Positions 31,440 to 41,961 of a stretch of DNA of 64,000 nt are shown here, piece by piece (the stretch's first letter is position 1; every line of letters starts with the position of its first letter). The DNA lies in the NCBI GenBank assembly GCA_008729055.1, contig SDUX01000002.1, positions 248,001-312,000 on the forward strand, read 5' to 3'. The notes beneath the pieces are model-generated. The model was given only the letters and a program-made list of their open reading frames with translations, had not been told where the DNA came from and searched no databases. A program made the position numbers and the translations under genes. This DNA comes from Pyropia haitanensis. Lineage: Eukaryota > Rhodophyta > Bangiophyceae > Bangiales > Bangiaceae.

Positions 31440-32191
31440 TACACGGTAGCTAGCTACCTCCCGCGGGGCGACGCGGCAGTGGGGAACCCAGCGAGGCCAG
31501 GCGTGGCCGGTCGCCACGCCTGGCCAGCGTCGGCGCAGCCGTCGCGGCCAAGCGCGACGACGCGGAGCTCACAGGGAGCGAGAAAAAGGAATCGCAGCAC
31601 CGGCGGTGGCGCCGCCCAGTGGCGGCGGCGTGGCCAGCCGCCGGGCGAGCCAGCCGCCGGCGCCGCCGCGACCGCGACGGCCGCCAGCCCGCACACACGC
31701 GCGCCACACCGGCCGTGCCCTCCCAGCCTGCAAGCGGCGGAAGGGGGAGGTGGAGCGTGCCCGGCGGTCACCGCCGGCCGCCGGCCGCCCGCCGCCAATG
31801 TGGCTGCCCGGCCACCCCGCGCTCGGGCGCGCCCAGAAACGGTAGACGACGGGGTGCAGGCCAGTGGCGGGGAGGAGGGCGGTCGACCAACCTTCCTCGC
31901 CCCCCCCTCGCTCCCCATAGAGCACGCACAGGCGCTCGCCGCTGCCGCCAGTCGGGGGCACGGCAGCCGTGGCGGCCGCAGCCACCCCCGGGGGCCACCG
32001 CGCAGGTCAGTTGCAACGCTCAGACGAGCGCGCAGCCGCTGGGCCGTGAGAGTCGCGACGGCCCCGCACAACCTCTCCCACGGCAGGAGCGGAGCAGGGT
32101 GCGGGGCCAGTCGCCCCAACGACACCTCCCACACCACGCGCCCCGACCAACAAGCGCGATGGACCCCCCCTCCCCTCCCACTCCGTCGCAC
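31440..32191. other. gene-free spacer
   Basis: I see nothing that codes. It separates the ankyrin-like locus from the convergent CCHC protein gene. Confidence 0.35.
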
Positions 32192-33902
32192 CTAACTGCG
32201 AGAGCGTTTGCCACCCCCCGTCCGGCGCCCTCCCCCCCCCCCTCCCCCTGAGCCGTCAGACCAGCGACCCTCCCAGCGCCCACCCCCCCACTTGCCACTC
32301 CCCCCACCCCCCCCCCCGCCACCGCCGCCGCCTGCCTCCCGCGCCCGCTTGCGAGAGCCCCCCCCGCCGCCACCATGCCCGCCGCCCCCGCCGCCGCCAT
32401 ACCCGCCACCCTCCCCCCGCTGTCCCGGCTCCGCTTGCCGAGCCGCGATTCGATGGCCCGCCGGTCGCCGCCGTCGCCGCCGCCGCCGCCGCTGCGGGTC
32501 GACGCCGCCCAAGGGCTCGGATTGGCCCGCCGCGTCCACCCGCCTCCCCATCCGCTGCCCCCCCGGCCGTTCACCGCCAGCGACTCGACCTTTCGCCGGA
32601 ACCGCTCCGCCGCGTCGACGCGCTCGTCCCACGGGAGCGCCGCGTGGCGGCCGCCGCTGCTACCCCCCCCCCCCGGCCACGCCCGCCGCGGCCGCCGCCG
32701 CCGCCGCTGCGGGCGTCGCGCAGGAGCTCCGCTGCCGCCGACACGGCGCGCTCGGCGGTGGCGGCGACCGGGCAGTCCCCCCCCGCGTGGCCCGCCTCCC
32801 CACAATTGTAGCAGCTGAGCGACGCGCCGCCGCGGCGCACCGCACAGTCCAGGTGGCCCGCCCGCCCACACACATAACACGAGAGCGGGATGTCCCGCGC
32901 AGGCCGCGTGGCCGACGGGAGTAACGCCGCGCCGCCACGTCTACCACCGCCGCCGCCGCCGCTGCTGCCGCCGCCGCCACCGCCGTCGCCGCGGGAGCCA
33001 ATGCCGGGACAGTTGCGCGCTAGGTGGCCGGTGCCACCACAGGTATAGCACGCCACGTGCGAGCAGTCGGCCGACTGGTGGCCCGGCCGGCCGCAGCGGT
33101 AGCAGCGGGGCTCCTCCACCACCACCGTGCAGTGCGCCGAGTGGTGGCCCACCGCCCCGCATGACGCGCAGATGATCGAGTCGGACTGGAAATAGCGGGC
33201 GGCCGCTTGCCGGACGGGGCCGGTGCTTTGAGCGGTGGTAACGGGCGGCGTGTCCCCATCCACGCTCCCGTCGCCCGTGTCATTGTCGTTGGCGTCACCC
33301 CCGTTGGCGACGGCCGCAGGATCCCCGCCGCCGGCTGGCGCGGCGGCAGCGCCAGCACCATCACCGGCGCGGGCGGTGGAGGTCAGCGGCACCTCCTCCA
33401 CCCCATCAGATGACGCGGCCGACGACGCGGCAGCGGCGGCAGACACGTCCGACACGGCACCCGACGCGCCCGACCCGGCGCCAGAGGCAGCGCCAGAGGA
33501 GGCAGCGCCAGGGGCGGCGGAGGCGGCAGAGGAGGAAGAGGAGGAGTCGGACGCCAGCGCCGACGCCAGCTGCCGCCGCTGCACGGACGGCGGCATCGAC
33601 GCCGGCGCGGGCGCTTTGGGTGGGGGTGGCGCCAGTGCGGCCGCCACCGCCGCCGCCGCCGTCGCTGCCGCCGCCGCTGCACCCCCCCCTCTTGCCCGCT
33701 TCCCCGCACCAGGCGACGGGCCGCGAACCGGCAACGCGCCGCCGTCGACGGCCGAACCGTCGGCAGCGCCGTTCGTGGCGGCGGCGGAGGCGTTTGCAGG
33801 GGCGGCTCCAACGCTGCCGGCAGACGTGCCGCGGCGGTCACGACCTTCGTCATCGGTGCTGGAGCTGGGGGCCCCGTCGCCCACCATCCAGCGGGCGGCC
33901 AT
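32192..33902 (-). CDS. five-knuckle CCHC zinc-finger protein, AIR/ZCCHC7-like (two frame breaks)
   Basis: An N-terminal half of Ala/Ser/Asp-rich disorder is followed by AAARYFQSDSIIC and five zinc knuckles: CASCGAVGHHSAHC, CYRCGRPGHQSADC, CYTCGGTGHLARNC, CYVCGRAGHLDC and CYNCGEAGHAGGDC. Four fit C-x2-C-x4-H-x4-C; the fourth has a short H-x2-C end. Five knuckles preceded by a RYF motif resemble the AIR1/AIR2-ZCCHC7 subunits of the TRAMP RNA-surveillance complex, though CNBP-like RNA-binding proteins are possible. One base added at the 12-base run 32663-32674 connects to LPWDERVDAAERFRRKVESL. A second shift near 32412-32418 leads into a Gly-rich tail ending GGGKRSRS. ATG 33902 is the first Met. 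The S8 gene is divergent. Confidence 0.75.
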
Positions 33903-34900
33903 AGCAGGCAGGTGGGCGGGCGGGCGGGCAAGCCAGCAGATGGGCTCGGCACAGAGGCAGCGGGGCAGAAGGGTGGAGGGAGCGTGAGAGGAGCCAGGGA
34001 GGCAACACCCGACCGCGGTGCCCCTCTAGTGGGAAGAGAAGGTCGGGAATCCAGGCGAAAGAGAAGGGTTCGACGCCGCAAGAGACGCGAGCGAGCGGGG
34101 GAGGGGGAAGGAGAGAAGAGGAGGCACGCCCAAGGCGGTAACACGGACAGCAGCAGCCAAGGGATGGGCGCGGCGTGGGCGCGGGCTGGGAGCCACAAGG
34201 GCGGTAGCGTAGGCGGGGGGGGGGGACGGCAGTCGCGCTATCCACCACCTGTGCCCACAGCGGGCCGGGGGGTGGTGGCAGCGGGAGAAGAAAACGGGCG
34301 TCGACAGCAGAGCACAGTGGTGCCTGCGGTCGCAGAAAGTGACGGGGAACGTCCGCCACCGGCGGCGCCACGCTGGCCGGGGTGGTGGTGTGCAGGGGGA
34401 GCAGACGTGAGCCAAGTCTGGCTGCGGTCGCGTCGCGTCGGGCGGGCGACGGACACGCCGGCGCCTTCAAGTGCGCGGCGACGGTGCTGGCTTCGAACGA
34501 AACAGAAAAGAAGCCCCCCATATCGAGTCGTAGACGAGTCTCTCCCGCTCGCACTGGATTGGTTCCGTGATCAATTACCAACCAGCGCTGGCACGTCGCC
34601 GTTGTCGTCGCATCATGCTCCCCGCGCTCTTCGCCCGACGGCGACCGGCGCACACACCATCGCGCGCGCCCATCTTCCCGTCCCCGTCCGTCGACTCTCT
34701 TTGCCTCTGCCACCCACCCGCTCCGCTCTATTTTCCTTTCTCACACCAATCTCCCCCGGTGCGTCCTCCTCGGGGCCTCGCCTCTGCTTACCTCCCTCCG
34801 TTACATTTTCCCGTAACCTGCTTGGTTGCTCCCCCCCACCCCCACCCCCCCGCCGCCGCTCTCCCTTCCCTCCCTCCCCGTCCCCCCCGTCCCTGCCGCG
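33903..34900. promoter_or_regulatory. divergent promoter region, CCHC protein and S8
   Basis: There is no gene in this 1-kb head-to-head interval. The S8 side ends in a strongly C/T-rich leader (about 34825-34898). Confidence 0.4.
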
Positions 34901-35332
34901 ATGGGTGTACGTAGAGGCGTGGCCTTACGCGACCCCCTGTCCGACACCTTTGCACGCCTCCGCAACGGCCAGACCGCCCGCCGCGCGTCGGTGGCGGTCC
35001 CCCACTCCCGCCACGTCCTCGCCGTCCTCCGCACCCTCACCGCCCTCGGCTACATCGCCGCCGTCCGCGTCGTGCCGCCGCCGACGCCCGCCGCGCCGCC
35101 CTTCCCGTCGCTGGCGGTGGACCTCAAGTACGGGCCAGGGGGGACGCCCGCGATGGTCCGGCTGGAGCGGGTGTCCCGGCCGAGCCGCCGCGTCTACGCG
35201 GGCGCCGGCTCGCTGCCGCCCGCGACGGGCGGGCTCGGCGAGTGGCTGCTGTCGACGCCGCAGGGGGTGCTGTCGGGCACCGAGGCGCGCCGCCGGAATG
35301 TGGGGGGGGAGGTGCTGGGGCAGGTGTTTTGA
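34901..35332 (+). CDS. mitochondrial ribosomal protein uS8 (S8)
   Basis: The 143-residue protein is a bacterial-type S8 of an organellar small ribosomal subunit, binding central-domain 16S-like rRNA. It shows DPLSDTFARLRNGQ, VPHSRHVLAVLRTL, GYIAAVRV, LAVDLKYG, MVRLERVSRPSRRVY, the GLGEWLLSTPQGVLS segment and the ending EARRRNVGGEVLGQVF, all diagnostic of the family. Red algal plastids usually encode their own rps8, so this nuclear copy is probably mitochondrial. The conserved part starts within 10 residues of the Met, so no long presequence exists. ATG 34901 lies in CCGCGATGG after a C-rich leader, and the frame is intact. Confidence 0.92.
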   Translation: MGVRRGVALRDPLSDTFARLRNGQTARRASVAVPHSRHVLAVLRTLTALGYIAAVRVVPPPTPAAPPFPSLAVDLKYGPGGTPAMVRLERVSRPSRRVYAGAGSLPPATGGLGEWLLSTPQGVLSGTEARRRNVGGEVLGQVF

Positions 35333-35566
35333 CGGGGGGAGGGTAAGGGTGGGGCGGAGGCAGCGACACATTGCCTGGGCAGGGGTGGGTGGAACGGTGG
35401 GAGAAGAAGACAAAGGAATGCGATATCTCTGGACCCGCGCTGTACCCTGCGCCAGAGTCCAACGCCCCACACCCCGCCGCCGTCCTCCCCAACCCCCTCC
35501 CTCCCCCCCCCAGCAATCCCAGCGCAAGCCCTCTCGCTCCCCAATTGCTGCGCTGCCCAAGCACGA

Positions 35567-36248
35567 TCACACCCCCCCCAAACCCCGCACGTCGTCCTCC
35601 TCCGCCTCGGCCGCAGCTCGCGCGAGGCCGTGGAGCAGCTCCACATCCCGCTGCGAGTCGTGCAGCGACGCAAAGTACACCGCCGCCTGCTCCGCGTCCT
35701 CCCGCGCCTTCTCGTCGGCGACGGTGGGGGCCCCAGGGGCACCCCCCTCCTTCCCCCCCCCCTCCACTTCCCCCCATGTCCACTCCCCCTCGACAGGCTC
35801 CGCGCCGTCAGGCCGCTCCCGGCGGGCGCCCGCGGCCATGTCCGTCACCACCGCCTCGACCGCGGCGGCCTCTGAGAGGCCCCGCTCGTTAATCAGCGCC
35901 GACACCCGCGCGACGGCCGCTTCAAGGCGGCTCCGCCGGGCGGGGTCCGCGGCAAGCAGGTCCACCACCTCCGCGTCGCCGTCGACATCGACGCCACCAA
36001 AGGCACCGACGTCGGCGCCACGGCCACCACCCACCGGCAGGGCGGAGGCAGCGGCGGAACGGAGGTGCGGTGCGGCGAGCCGCCGGAGGCGGTCCTCGGG
36101 AAAGACCAACGCGGGGGGAGGGACACCGCTGCGGAGGGGGGGGGGGACGGTGGCACCGCCGCGACCGCCGCCGCCCAGGGGGGGGGGGGATGATGCCCGC
36201 TGCAACCAGTCGGGCGTGCGCGTGAGGGAACGGCCGGCCGCGGCCCAT
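35567..36248 (-). CDS. hypothetical acidic protein (one frame break)
   Basis: The ATG at 36248 starts a basic stretch (RPFPHAHARLVAAGIIPP) that could be a targeting peptide. At the 12-base run 36178-36189 the frame changes and continues with VFPEDRLRRLAAPHL, RRSRLEAAVARVSALINERG, AVEAVVTDMA, VEGEWTWGE and a C-terminal acidic helix (KAREDAEQAAVYFASLHDSQRDVELLHGLARAA, cited in parts). The composition is balanced and helix-forming, unlike the shadows. I recognise no family. An organellar location is only suggested by the N-terminus. Here the compensating change is two added bases or one removed, unlike the usual case in this window. Confidence 0.5.
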
Positions 36249-37888
36249 TAGAAAATAGTGGGGGGGGTGGAAACGCGGAGGGGGGAGGAGCGGGAGACGT
36301 CCAGGGTCGGGTTCGGGGTCGGGGGGGAGGAGGTGGCAGGGTAAGGGCTGCGAAGGAGGCAGCCACAGCGACGAAGACATGAGGACTCCACGACGACGCC
36401 CGCGCAAATTGAGCCGAATTAAATGAGATTGCAGCTCCGTACTTGCCTTACGTGCCGTACTAGACACAAGTCGTCAACTCGAGATGTAGTTACTGGATTC
36501 TTTTTTTATCAGCGCAGTACCAAGACTGCGATCAAGTGACTTTCCCGATGCACTCCCGATGCCCGACCGCCAGTAACTGGCAGTAGCTGACGTGCGGTGA
36601 GCGACTCGACCGGCCGCAGCCGGTATGCCGCCAGCAGCATGCGTCTCGGGCAGGCACGTGGTCCTCTCTCGGTGACCCTTCTCCCCGCGTGGGACTGCCG
36701 GTCACCGTGCGGTGCTTTGGGCCATCCGCTTTGGTCGGCCCGTCCCCGTGTCTGCCCTGGTGCGCCCCCAACCCGCCGCGGCGGCGGCGGCGGCCCCCGC
36801 CGCTTGGCGACCGGCCGTCGCGAGCCACGGTGGCCACCGCCACTGGCCGACGCAACCGCGCCACTGGCAACGCCCACGAGCGGTGCCACACTGCGGTGCG
36901 GCCGTCGCGGCAGCTGCAGTGGGGGCCGCGGAGGTGCACCGCGGCGGCGTCTCGGTGGAGGGATTGTGGGAATGCGGCCGCGCCCGCTCGCCCTGGTTGC
37001 CCCCCCCGCCGGGCACGTCCCCCTCCGCGGCGGCGGCCGTCGCCGATACTCGTAGCTGTGGTCGCGCGGCGCCGCCCAACCCGCGTCGCGCCGGTCGCCG
37101 TACTCGTAGCCGTGGCGGCGGGACCCGCCCCCCCCCCCATTGCCGACGCCGTGGCACTGGCGGGGGGGCCCGCCCCCCAATCGCCTTCCCCGTGACCCTG
37201 GCGCGCGGCCCCGCCTGCCACTATCGCCTCCCCGTACCTGTGGCGACCGGCCCTTGCATGCGCTGAATTCGTCGCCGCCTGCCGTGGGGAGCTCGCCGCA
37301 AAGCGCCCACGGGTACGGCTCTGCCGGCCCCGCCGCAGGCCCCACAGCGGGCTCCGGCTGCTGCAAGCTTCTCCAAAGGCTCCGCTGTCGGCTCCGCCAC
37401 GGGCTCCGCCGCAGGGTGCGCCACGCCCTCCACCCTCTCTTCTTGACGCTGCTGCCACGGTGCTTGGTCGCCAGCTGGAGTGGGGGGGGGAGGCGTATTG
37501 CGCTGCGCCATCCCCCCTTCCCCCCCTCGACCCCCCCCCTGCTCAACCCGCTGCTCTTCACCACTGTTTTGGCAACGGACTCAGTCTGCCAGTCTCCTCT
37601 CCGCGACACTCCCCCGCCCCTCGACCGATCCTCGCAACGGCCCCCGCTGCCGCTCACCATGGATCCCCCTCCCCCCACTGCCCGCTTCGCCGCCACCGCA
37701 ACCCGCCCCGACGGTGGCCCCACCCCGCACGGCGCCATCCCCCGCCATTCCCCCCCCCCCCCGCTCCCATCCCGAGCCGCCGTCGCCGGCTGGCGCGCTC
37801 GATCCGCGGCCGCGGAGGGGGTGCACCGCCGCCACTGCCACCGCCGCCGTCGTCGCTCTCTCCCACCGCCGCCGCCGCGGCGGCCGCC
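36249..37888. other. region with one doubtful minus-strand gene
   Basis: A minus-strand frame from ATG 37511 begins plausibly (MAQRNTPPPPTPAGDQAPW, then a Glu/Ala-rich helix). Other frames further down read RRHGYEYGDRRDAGW and HSYEYRRRPPPR, which look like an RGG/Tyr-rich RNA-binding tail. The pieces need several frame changes, so I do not call a gene. Around 36380-36530 the sequence is AT-rich, as at other gene boundaries here. Confidence 0.3.
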
Positions 37889-39817
37889 ATGGACGCGGCG
37901 CGGGCGGCCAAGCTGGGCGGGACCCGCCGTCGCATCCGGGCGGCGGCGGGCGGCGACGACTGTGGCAGTGGCGATGGGGGTGGCCGGCGGCGTGACCGCT
38001 TGGCCACCCCCTCCGCCGCCACTGCCGCCGTGGACTCGACGGCAGAGCTGGGGGGGCGTGGCCCCGCGGGTGGGGTGGAGGAGGAGGCTGCCAGCACCAC
38101 CACCGCGTGGTCGGCGGTTACGTCTGAGGGGGGTGGCAGGAAGGGCGGCGGCGGTGGGGAGGACAGTCACCACGACTCGCTCTTGGTCACTGACGGTGAG
38201 AGTGGCTTGTGGAGCGAAGCTGCTGGTTGGGGGCGGGACAGCGTGTGCGCGGGGGAGAGCCTGTGCCTCTCCTCGTGGGTGCCGTCCGATGAGGAAGAGC
38301 GGGGTGGGGTCGCGGACGTGGCGGACGTGGCGGCTCGTAGGCACGTGGACGGCTGGCCCGCGCCCGAGTGGGCGGTGCCCGCCTCATGGGGCGTGAAGGG
38401 GCTACTCGCGGAGCTGTCCCCAGCGCCGTCGACGTCGTGCGGGGACCCTGACGCGCCATCTCCGCCGCCGCCACGATCACCAAACGGGCCCGCACCGTCG
38501 CCGTCACGCTCGGGTGCGGTGACACGCCCGCCGCAGTCGCCGGCATCGCGGCTGCCGTCCGGGGGCGTCCCCGTGCCGCCGTGTGGGTCGCGGCGGCCGC
38601 CGTCAGCCGCTGGACCCGTCTGCTGGCCCGCACCCCCCTCGAGGTCGTCGCTGCGGCCCACCGGCACCACCCCCATTGACGAGGGAGGCTCTCCTCCCCG
38701 GGTCGTCGATGGCGGCAGCGTGGCGACCGTCATCCCTCGAGCCACCACCATGCCGCTGGCCGCCAGAAGAACCCCCGGCGGTCCGGTGCGGTCTCCCTTG
38801 CCATCGGATGGGCGTCCACCAGTAGTTTTACCTCGTGCGCTGGTAGTCCCGCCCCTGACCGCCTCTGTTGCCAACAATGACGCCGACGACGACGAGTCAA
38901 GCGGGGACGTGTCGGTCTACTTTGATGCTAGCGACCTAACCCCTGCCGCCACACCGAAGGATTCGTTACCCGCGTCGGTGGAGGAGGCCACTCCCCCTCC
39001 ACCCCCACGCAAGTCGCTGCATTCGTTTCCGCGCTACCCCAGCTACCCCCGCTACACAATGGTGGGGGCCTCTCCGCCCCCGTCTCCGCTGCCATCGTTC
39101 AAACTGACGGGGGACAGTTTGTCGCTGACGTCGGCGACGGTGACGCAGGAGCCGGTCACCAGGGCCTCGTTGGCCCCCTTCCCCTCCCTCGGCGCCTCGG
39201 CTACTCTAGCAACATGCTCCGTGCGGGGTAGCGGAGATGTCCGTACAACCTCCACGCTGCCTCACCGGGCGTCAGGCAACCTTCCCCCTCCCGCAGGAGG
39301 TTACCTGGGTATGCACCCCGCCCGCGAGTCGGCGGCGCTGCGGCTGTCCCGGCAGCTCGCATCGGGGTCCATCTCCCTCGCCGTCCAGCTACCCACCGTC
39401 GCCACCCACGGGAGCGGCGCGCGGCCGCTGGTCGCCGCTGCCTGGGGGGCTGGGCCCCGCAGCGGCTGGCGGCCGCCGCAGACCGCCGACCAAAGCGGCG
39501 GCCTCGTCCGTCGCTCGGGGGGGGCAGGGTGTGCCCCATCCCACGGCCGGCGGCGGCGGCGGGTGGCCGCCGCGTGGGGGAGTGTGTGTGACCGGCTCGG
39601 CCGTCGCCTCGGCCGCCGCCCCACGCAGACGGAAGGAGGTGGCAGGGGGGGCAGTGGGGTGGCGGACAGCTACGCCCGCTTCCAAGGGGGGGGGGGGGGG
39701 GGGGGGCCGGGGTGGGTGACGCGCCTACGGGGAAGGTCAATTCGGCGTCGGAAGGGGGACGCCATCGACGAGGACGACGATGACGACGATGACTACTACC
39801 ACGCCACGGTTGTGTAG
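37889..39817 (+). CDS. Ser/Pro-rich protein of unknown function with acidic C-terminus
   Basis: The 642-residue frame starts at an ideal context, GGCCGCCATGGAC. It is intact to the TAG and has no transmembrane segment or recognised domain. The composition is Ser/Pro/Gly-rich with short clearer patches: a basic start (RAAKLGGTRRRIRAA), CLSSWVPSDEEE, VWADWPAPEW-like Trp patches, ANNDADDDESSGDVSVYFDA, and PRYPSYPRYTMVG. The C-terminus is basic and then strongly acidic (DEDDDDDDDYYHATVV). It resembles disordered signalling or scaffold proteins with many Ser/Thr-Pro sites, but nothing more can be said. Non-repetitive residues in the middle third, with a normal Ser/Thr/Val mix, argue that it is coding. 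Confidence 0.6.
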   Translation: MDAARAAKLGGTRRRIRAAAGGDDCGSGDGGGRRRDRLATPSAATAAVDSTAELGGRGPAGGVEEEAASTTTAWSAVTSEGGGRKGGGGGEDSHHDSLLVTDGESGLWSEAAGWGRDSVCAGESLCLSSWVPSDEEERGGVADVADVAARRHVDGWPAPEWAVPASWGVKGLLAELSPAPSTSCGDPDAPSPPPPRSPNGPAPSPSRSGAVTRPPQSPASRLPSGGVPVPPCGSRRPPSAAGPVCWPAPPSRSSLRPTGTTPIDEGGSPPRVVDGGSVATVIPRATTMPLAARRTPGGPVRSPLPSDGRPPVVLPRALVVPPLTASVANNDADDDESSGDVSVYFDASDLTPAATPKDSLPASVEEATPPPPPRKSLHSFPRYPSYPRYTMVGASPPPSPLPSFKLTGDSLSLTSATVTQEPVTRASLAPFPSLGASATLATCSVRGSGDVRTTSTLPHRASGNLPPPAGGYLGMHPARESAALRLSRQLASGSISLAVQLPTVATHGSGARPLVAAAWGAGPRSGWRPPQTADQSGGLVRRSGGAGCAPSHGRRRRRVAAAWGSVCDRLGRRLGRRPTQTEGGGRGGSGVADSYARFQGGGGGGGPGWVTRLRGRSIRRRKGDAIDEDDDDDDDYYHATVV

Positions 39818-39942
39818 GGGAACGAGGAGTGTATAAAGGGTGCGCTCACTTGACAGGGCCGCGTGTACAACGTCGCGCGAAAGACGACAAACACAAAACA
39901 GCGGCTCAAGCCTCTGGCATCTCCCCAGCACGGGTCACTACA

Positions 39943-41024
39943 TTATCCCCGAAAGTCGATGACCAGGTCTTCCAACACACCCTTGACCCCCCCCAGAATG
40001 GCCACAGCCCCCCCAATACGTCCCGCACGCGGCACGACGCCCTTCATCAGCCCCGGCACCCCCCCCCCCCCCGCCACCACCCGCCCGGCACATCCCCCTG
40101 CAGCCGCGTCTTAATTGTGTCAAGCGGGTGGGTAGCCACCCCCACCGCCACGCCCACCCCAATACCACCCAGCACGCCCAGCCCCGCGCCACTCCCCGCC
40201 ACCCCCATGTACGCGGCCGTGTACAGGGCGTCCCTGCCGGCGGTCGCCAAAAAACCCCGCCACGGGTGCGTCACCCCCCGCACCGCCGCTGAAGCGGCGA
40301 GCGCTCGTGCGGCAGCGGGGAGCGACAACGCCTTGGCCTGCTGGACAAGGATCACGTGCTCGGCGGGGGCAGTGAGGACAGCCGACGCCGCGCCGGCAGT
40401 GGCGGCCACGGCGGCGGCGGCGGCGGGGGAGAGGCGGTCCCCGCCGTCGGTGGAGTCGGGGGTGGCCGCCGCTACCGCGTCGGCAGCCGCTTCGGCCGCG
40501 TCAATGGCGTCAGACGAAACAGCAACGCGGGGGGGAGCCGCCGATTCAGCACCTACATCTAACGGCTGAGTGGGGGGGCGGCTCGTGTCGGCCGCTGCCG
40601 CCGACGCGGTTGCCGCAGCGCCTGCGGCGGGCGTCGCCAGTGGTGCCCCCGTCGACTCGGGCACCGGCGCATCAGGCCCATACAGCCAGCTAGGCAGCGC
40701 CGGCCGGCGCGACAGCACCACGGCCGTCAGGGCGGCGGTGAGGGAGAATTGAACCGCCGTAATGGGTGCAATCGACGCGACATTGACGCCAAGCCCCCGG
40801 TAGAGCGCCGGGATGGACCGCGGCAGCGGGGCGCCCGTCTGCATCGCATTCTTGAGAGCAATCGTCGGCTGTTGGAGGGTGATCTCAATGGCGCCCGCGG
40901 TGGCGCCCACCGACAGGTTCTCGGCGGCGCTCAGAGGACGCCGAGGGGTGGGTGGGGAGGGCGGGGGAGGGGCATCCAGCTTTGGCGACAGCGCGGCCCT
41001 CACAGACGAGTCCATTGCCGCCAT
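39943..41024 (-). CDS. mitochondrial-carrier-like protein (one frame break)
   Basis: This is a divergent member of the mitochondrial carrier family. Repeat 1 contains VGATAGAIEITLQQPTIALK and then ALYRGLGVNV. Repeat 2, after a long Ala/Asp-rich insert, contains AGAASAVLTAPAEHVILVQQ. Repeat 3 contains GVATHPLDTIKTRLQGD, the only near-perfect P-x-D-x-x-K-x-R signature. Repeats 1 and 2 have lost the canonical charged residues, so the substrate and even transport activity are open; such carriers occur in plastid and peroxisomal membranes as well. The 14-base run 40059-40072 breaks the frame in a Gly stretch. One added base gives a natural end, VPGLMKGVVPRAGRIGG through VIDFRG, stopping at 39943. 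ATG 41024 is followed by a second Met. Confidence 0.75.
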
Positions 41025-41961
41025 GAAGAGGGGCGAAGGTCAGCGAGAAGAGGGAGGGGGAGTATGGGTGGGGGGGGGGGGGGAAGGTGGGGAGCGAGGG
41101 GGGAGGTTGGGAGGGAAAGGGGATCAAAGACGATGCAGCCGCGAACCAAGTCAGCAGTGGCAAGCGGACGAGGGTAGTCCGGTCCCGGGGCAGCACCACC
41201 AGGCACCAACGGATGCGGGAGCTGGCCAGCTCGAGCGGGAAGAATGTGCACGATGTCCGCGACAGTGGGGGGGTGGCAGAAGCAGTCGTCAACCGCAGGA
41301 GTGGCCCTGCGGTTGCACGGCGGTGGATGCACGGGTGTCGGGTGCCGACAAACGCACGTGACCATCACGGTGGCGGGCGGCGGGTCCGGGACGGGGTGGT
41401 GGCGGTTGGCCGGCGGGCGACGGTCCCACTGCCTGGATCAACGGGTCTGGCGGCGAGTGGAGTAAGAAATGCCACGTGGATAGTCCCCATTCGCACAACA
41501 TGGCGCCATATAGGCACCACACGGTCCACATAGGCAACGTGGCAAAATGATACAGGTGGGGTCGTGAACTCCACACCGGATGGTAGAACAGTGGAGAGCT
41601 GACGGACATGGTTGGACGGACGACCCCACGGCAGCACAAAGGAATAGAAGAGGGTATTGAACACGCGACGTACGGTGCTCCTTGAGCAGCGCATGCAGAA
41701 AGAGTGGTGCGGGGAAACACCGACCCAAGCTAAATGAAACAAGCACTCCAGATGGCTTCCCAAAGGATCGTAGCTACTGCGTAGCCCCTCTCCGCCATCA
41801 CTGATGAAGCGCTGCGGGTGCCATGAGTGACGTTTTTGTTGTTTGCGCTACGCATAATGACAAACAAAGAGTAACAAAGCTGGATGTCGCCCTCTCATAG
41901 GCAAAAGGCCGCAAAGCCCAACTCCATCCCACCTTCACTCTCCGCGAATCCTCTGCCACTG
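41025..41961. other. gene-free spacer
   Basis: No gene is supported. It includes the C-rich leader of the carrier gene (minus) and a moderate-GC stretch 3' of the second tetraspanin-like gene. Confidence 0.35.

Noticed and set aside
36532..37511. Minus-strand Tyr/Arg/Gly-rich pieces resembling an RNA-binding protein
   Set aside because: The pieces lie in three frames without a run at each junction, so I could not build one gene.
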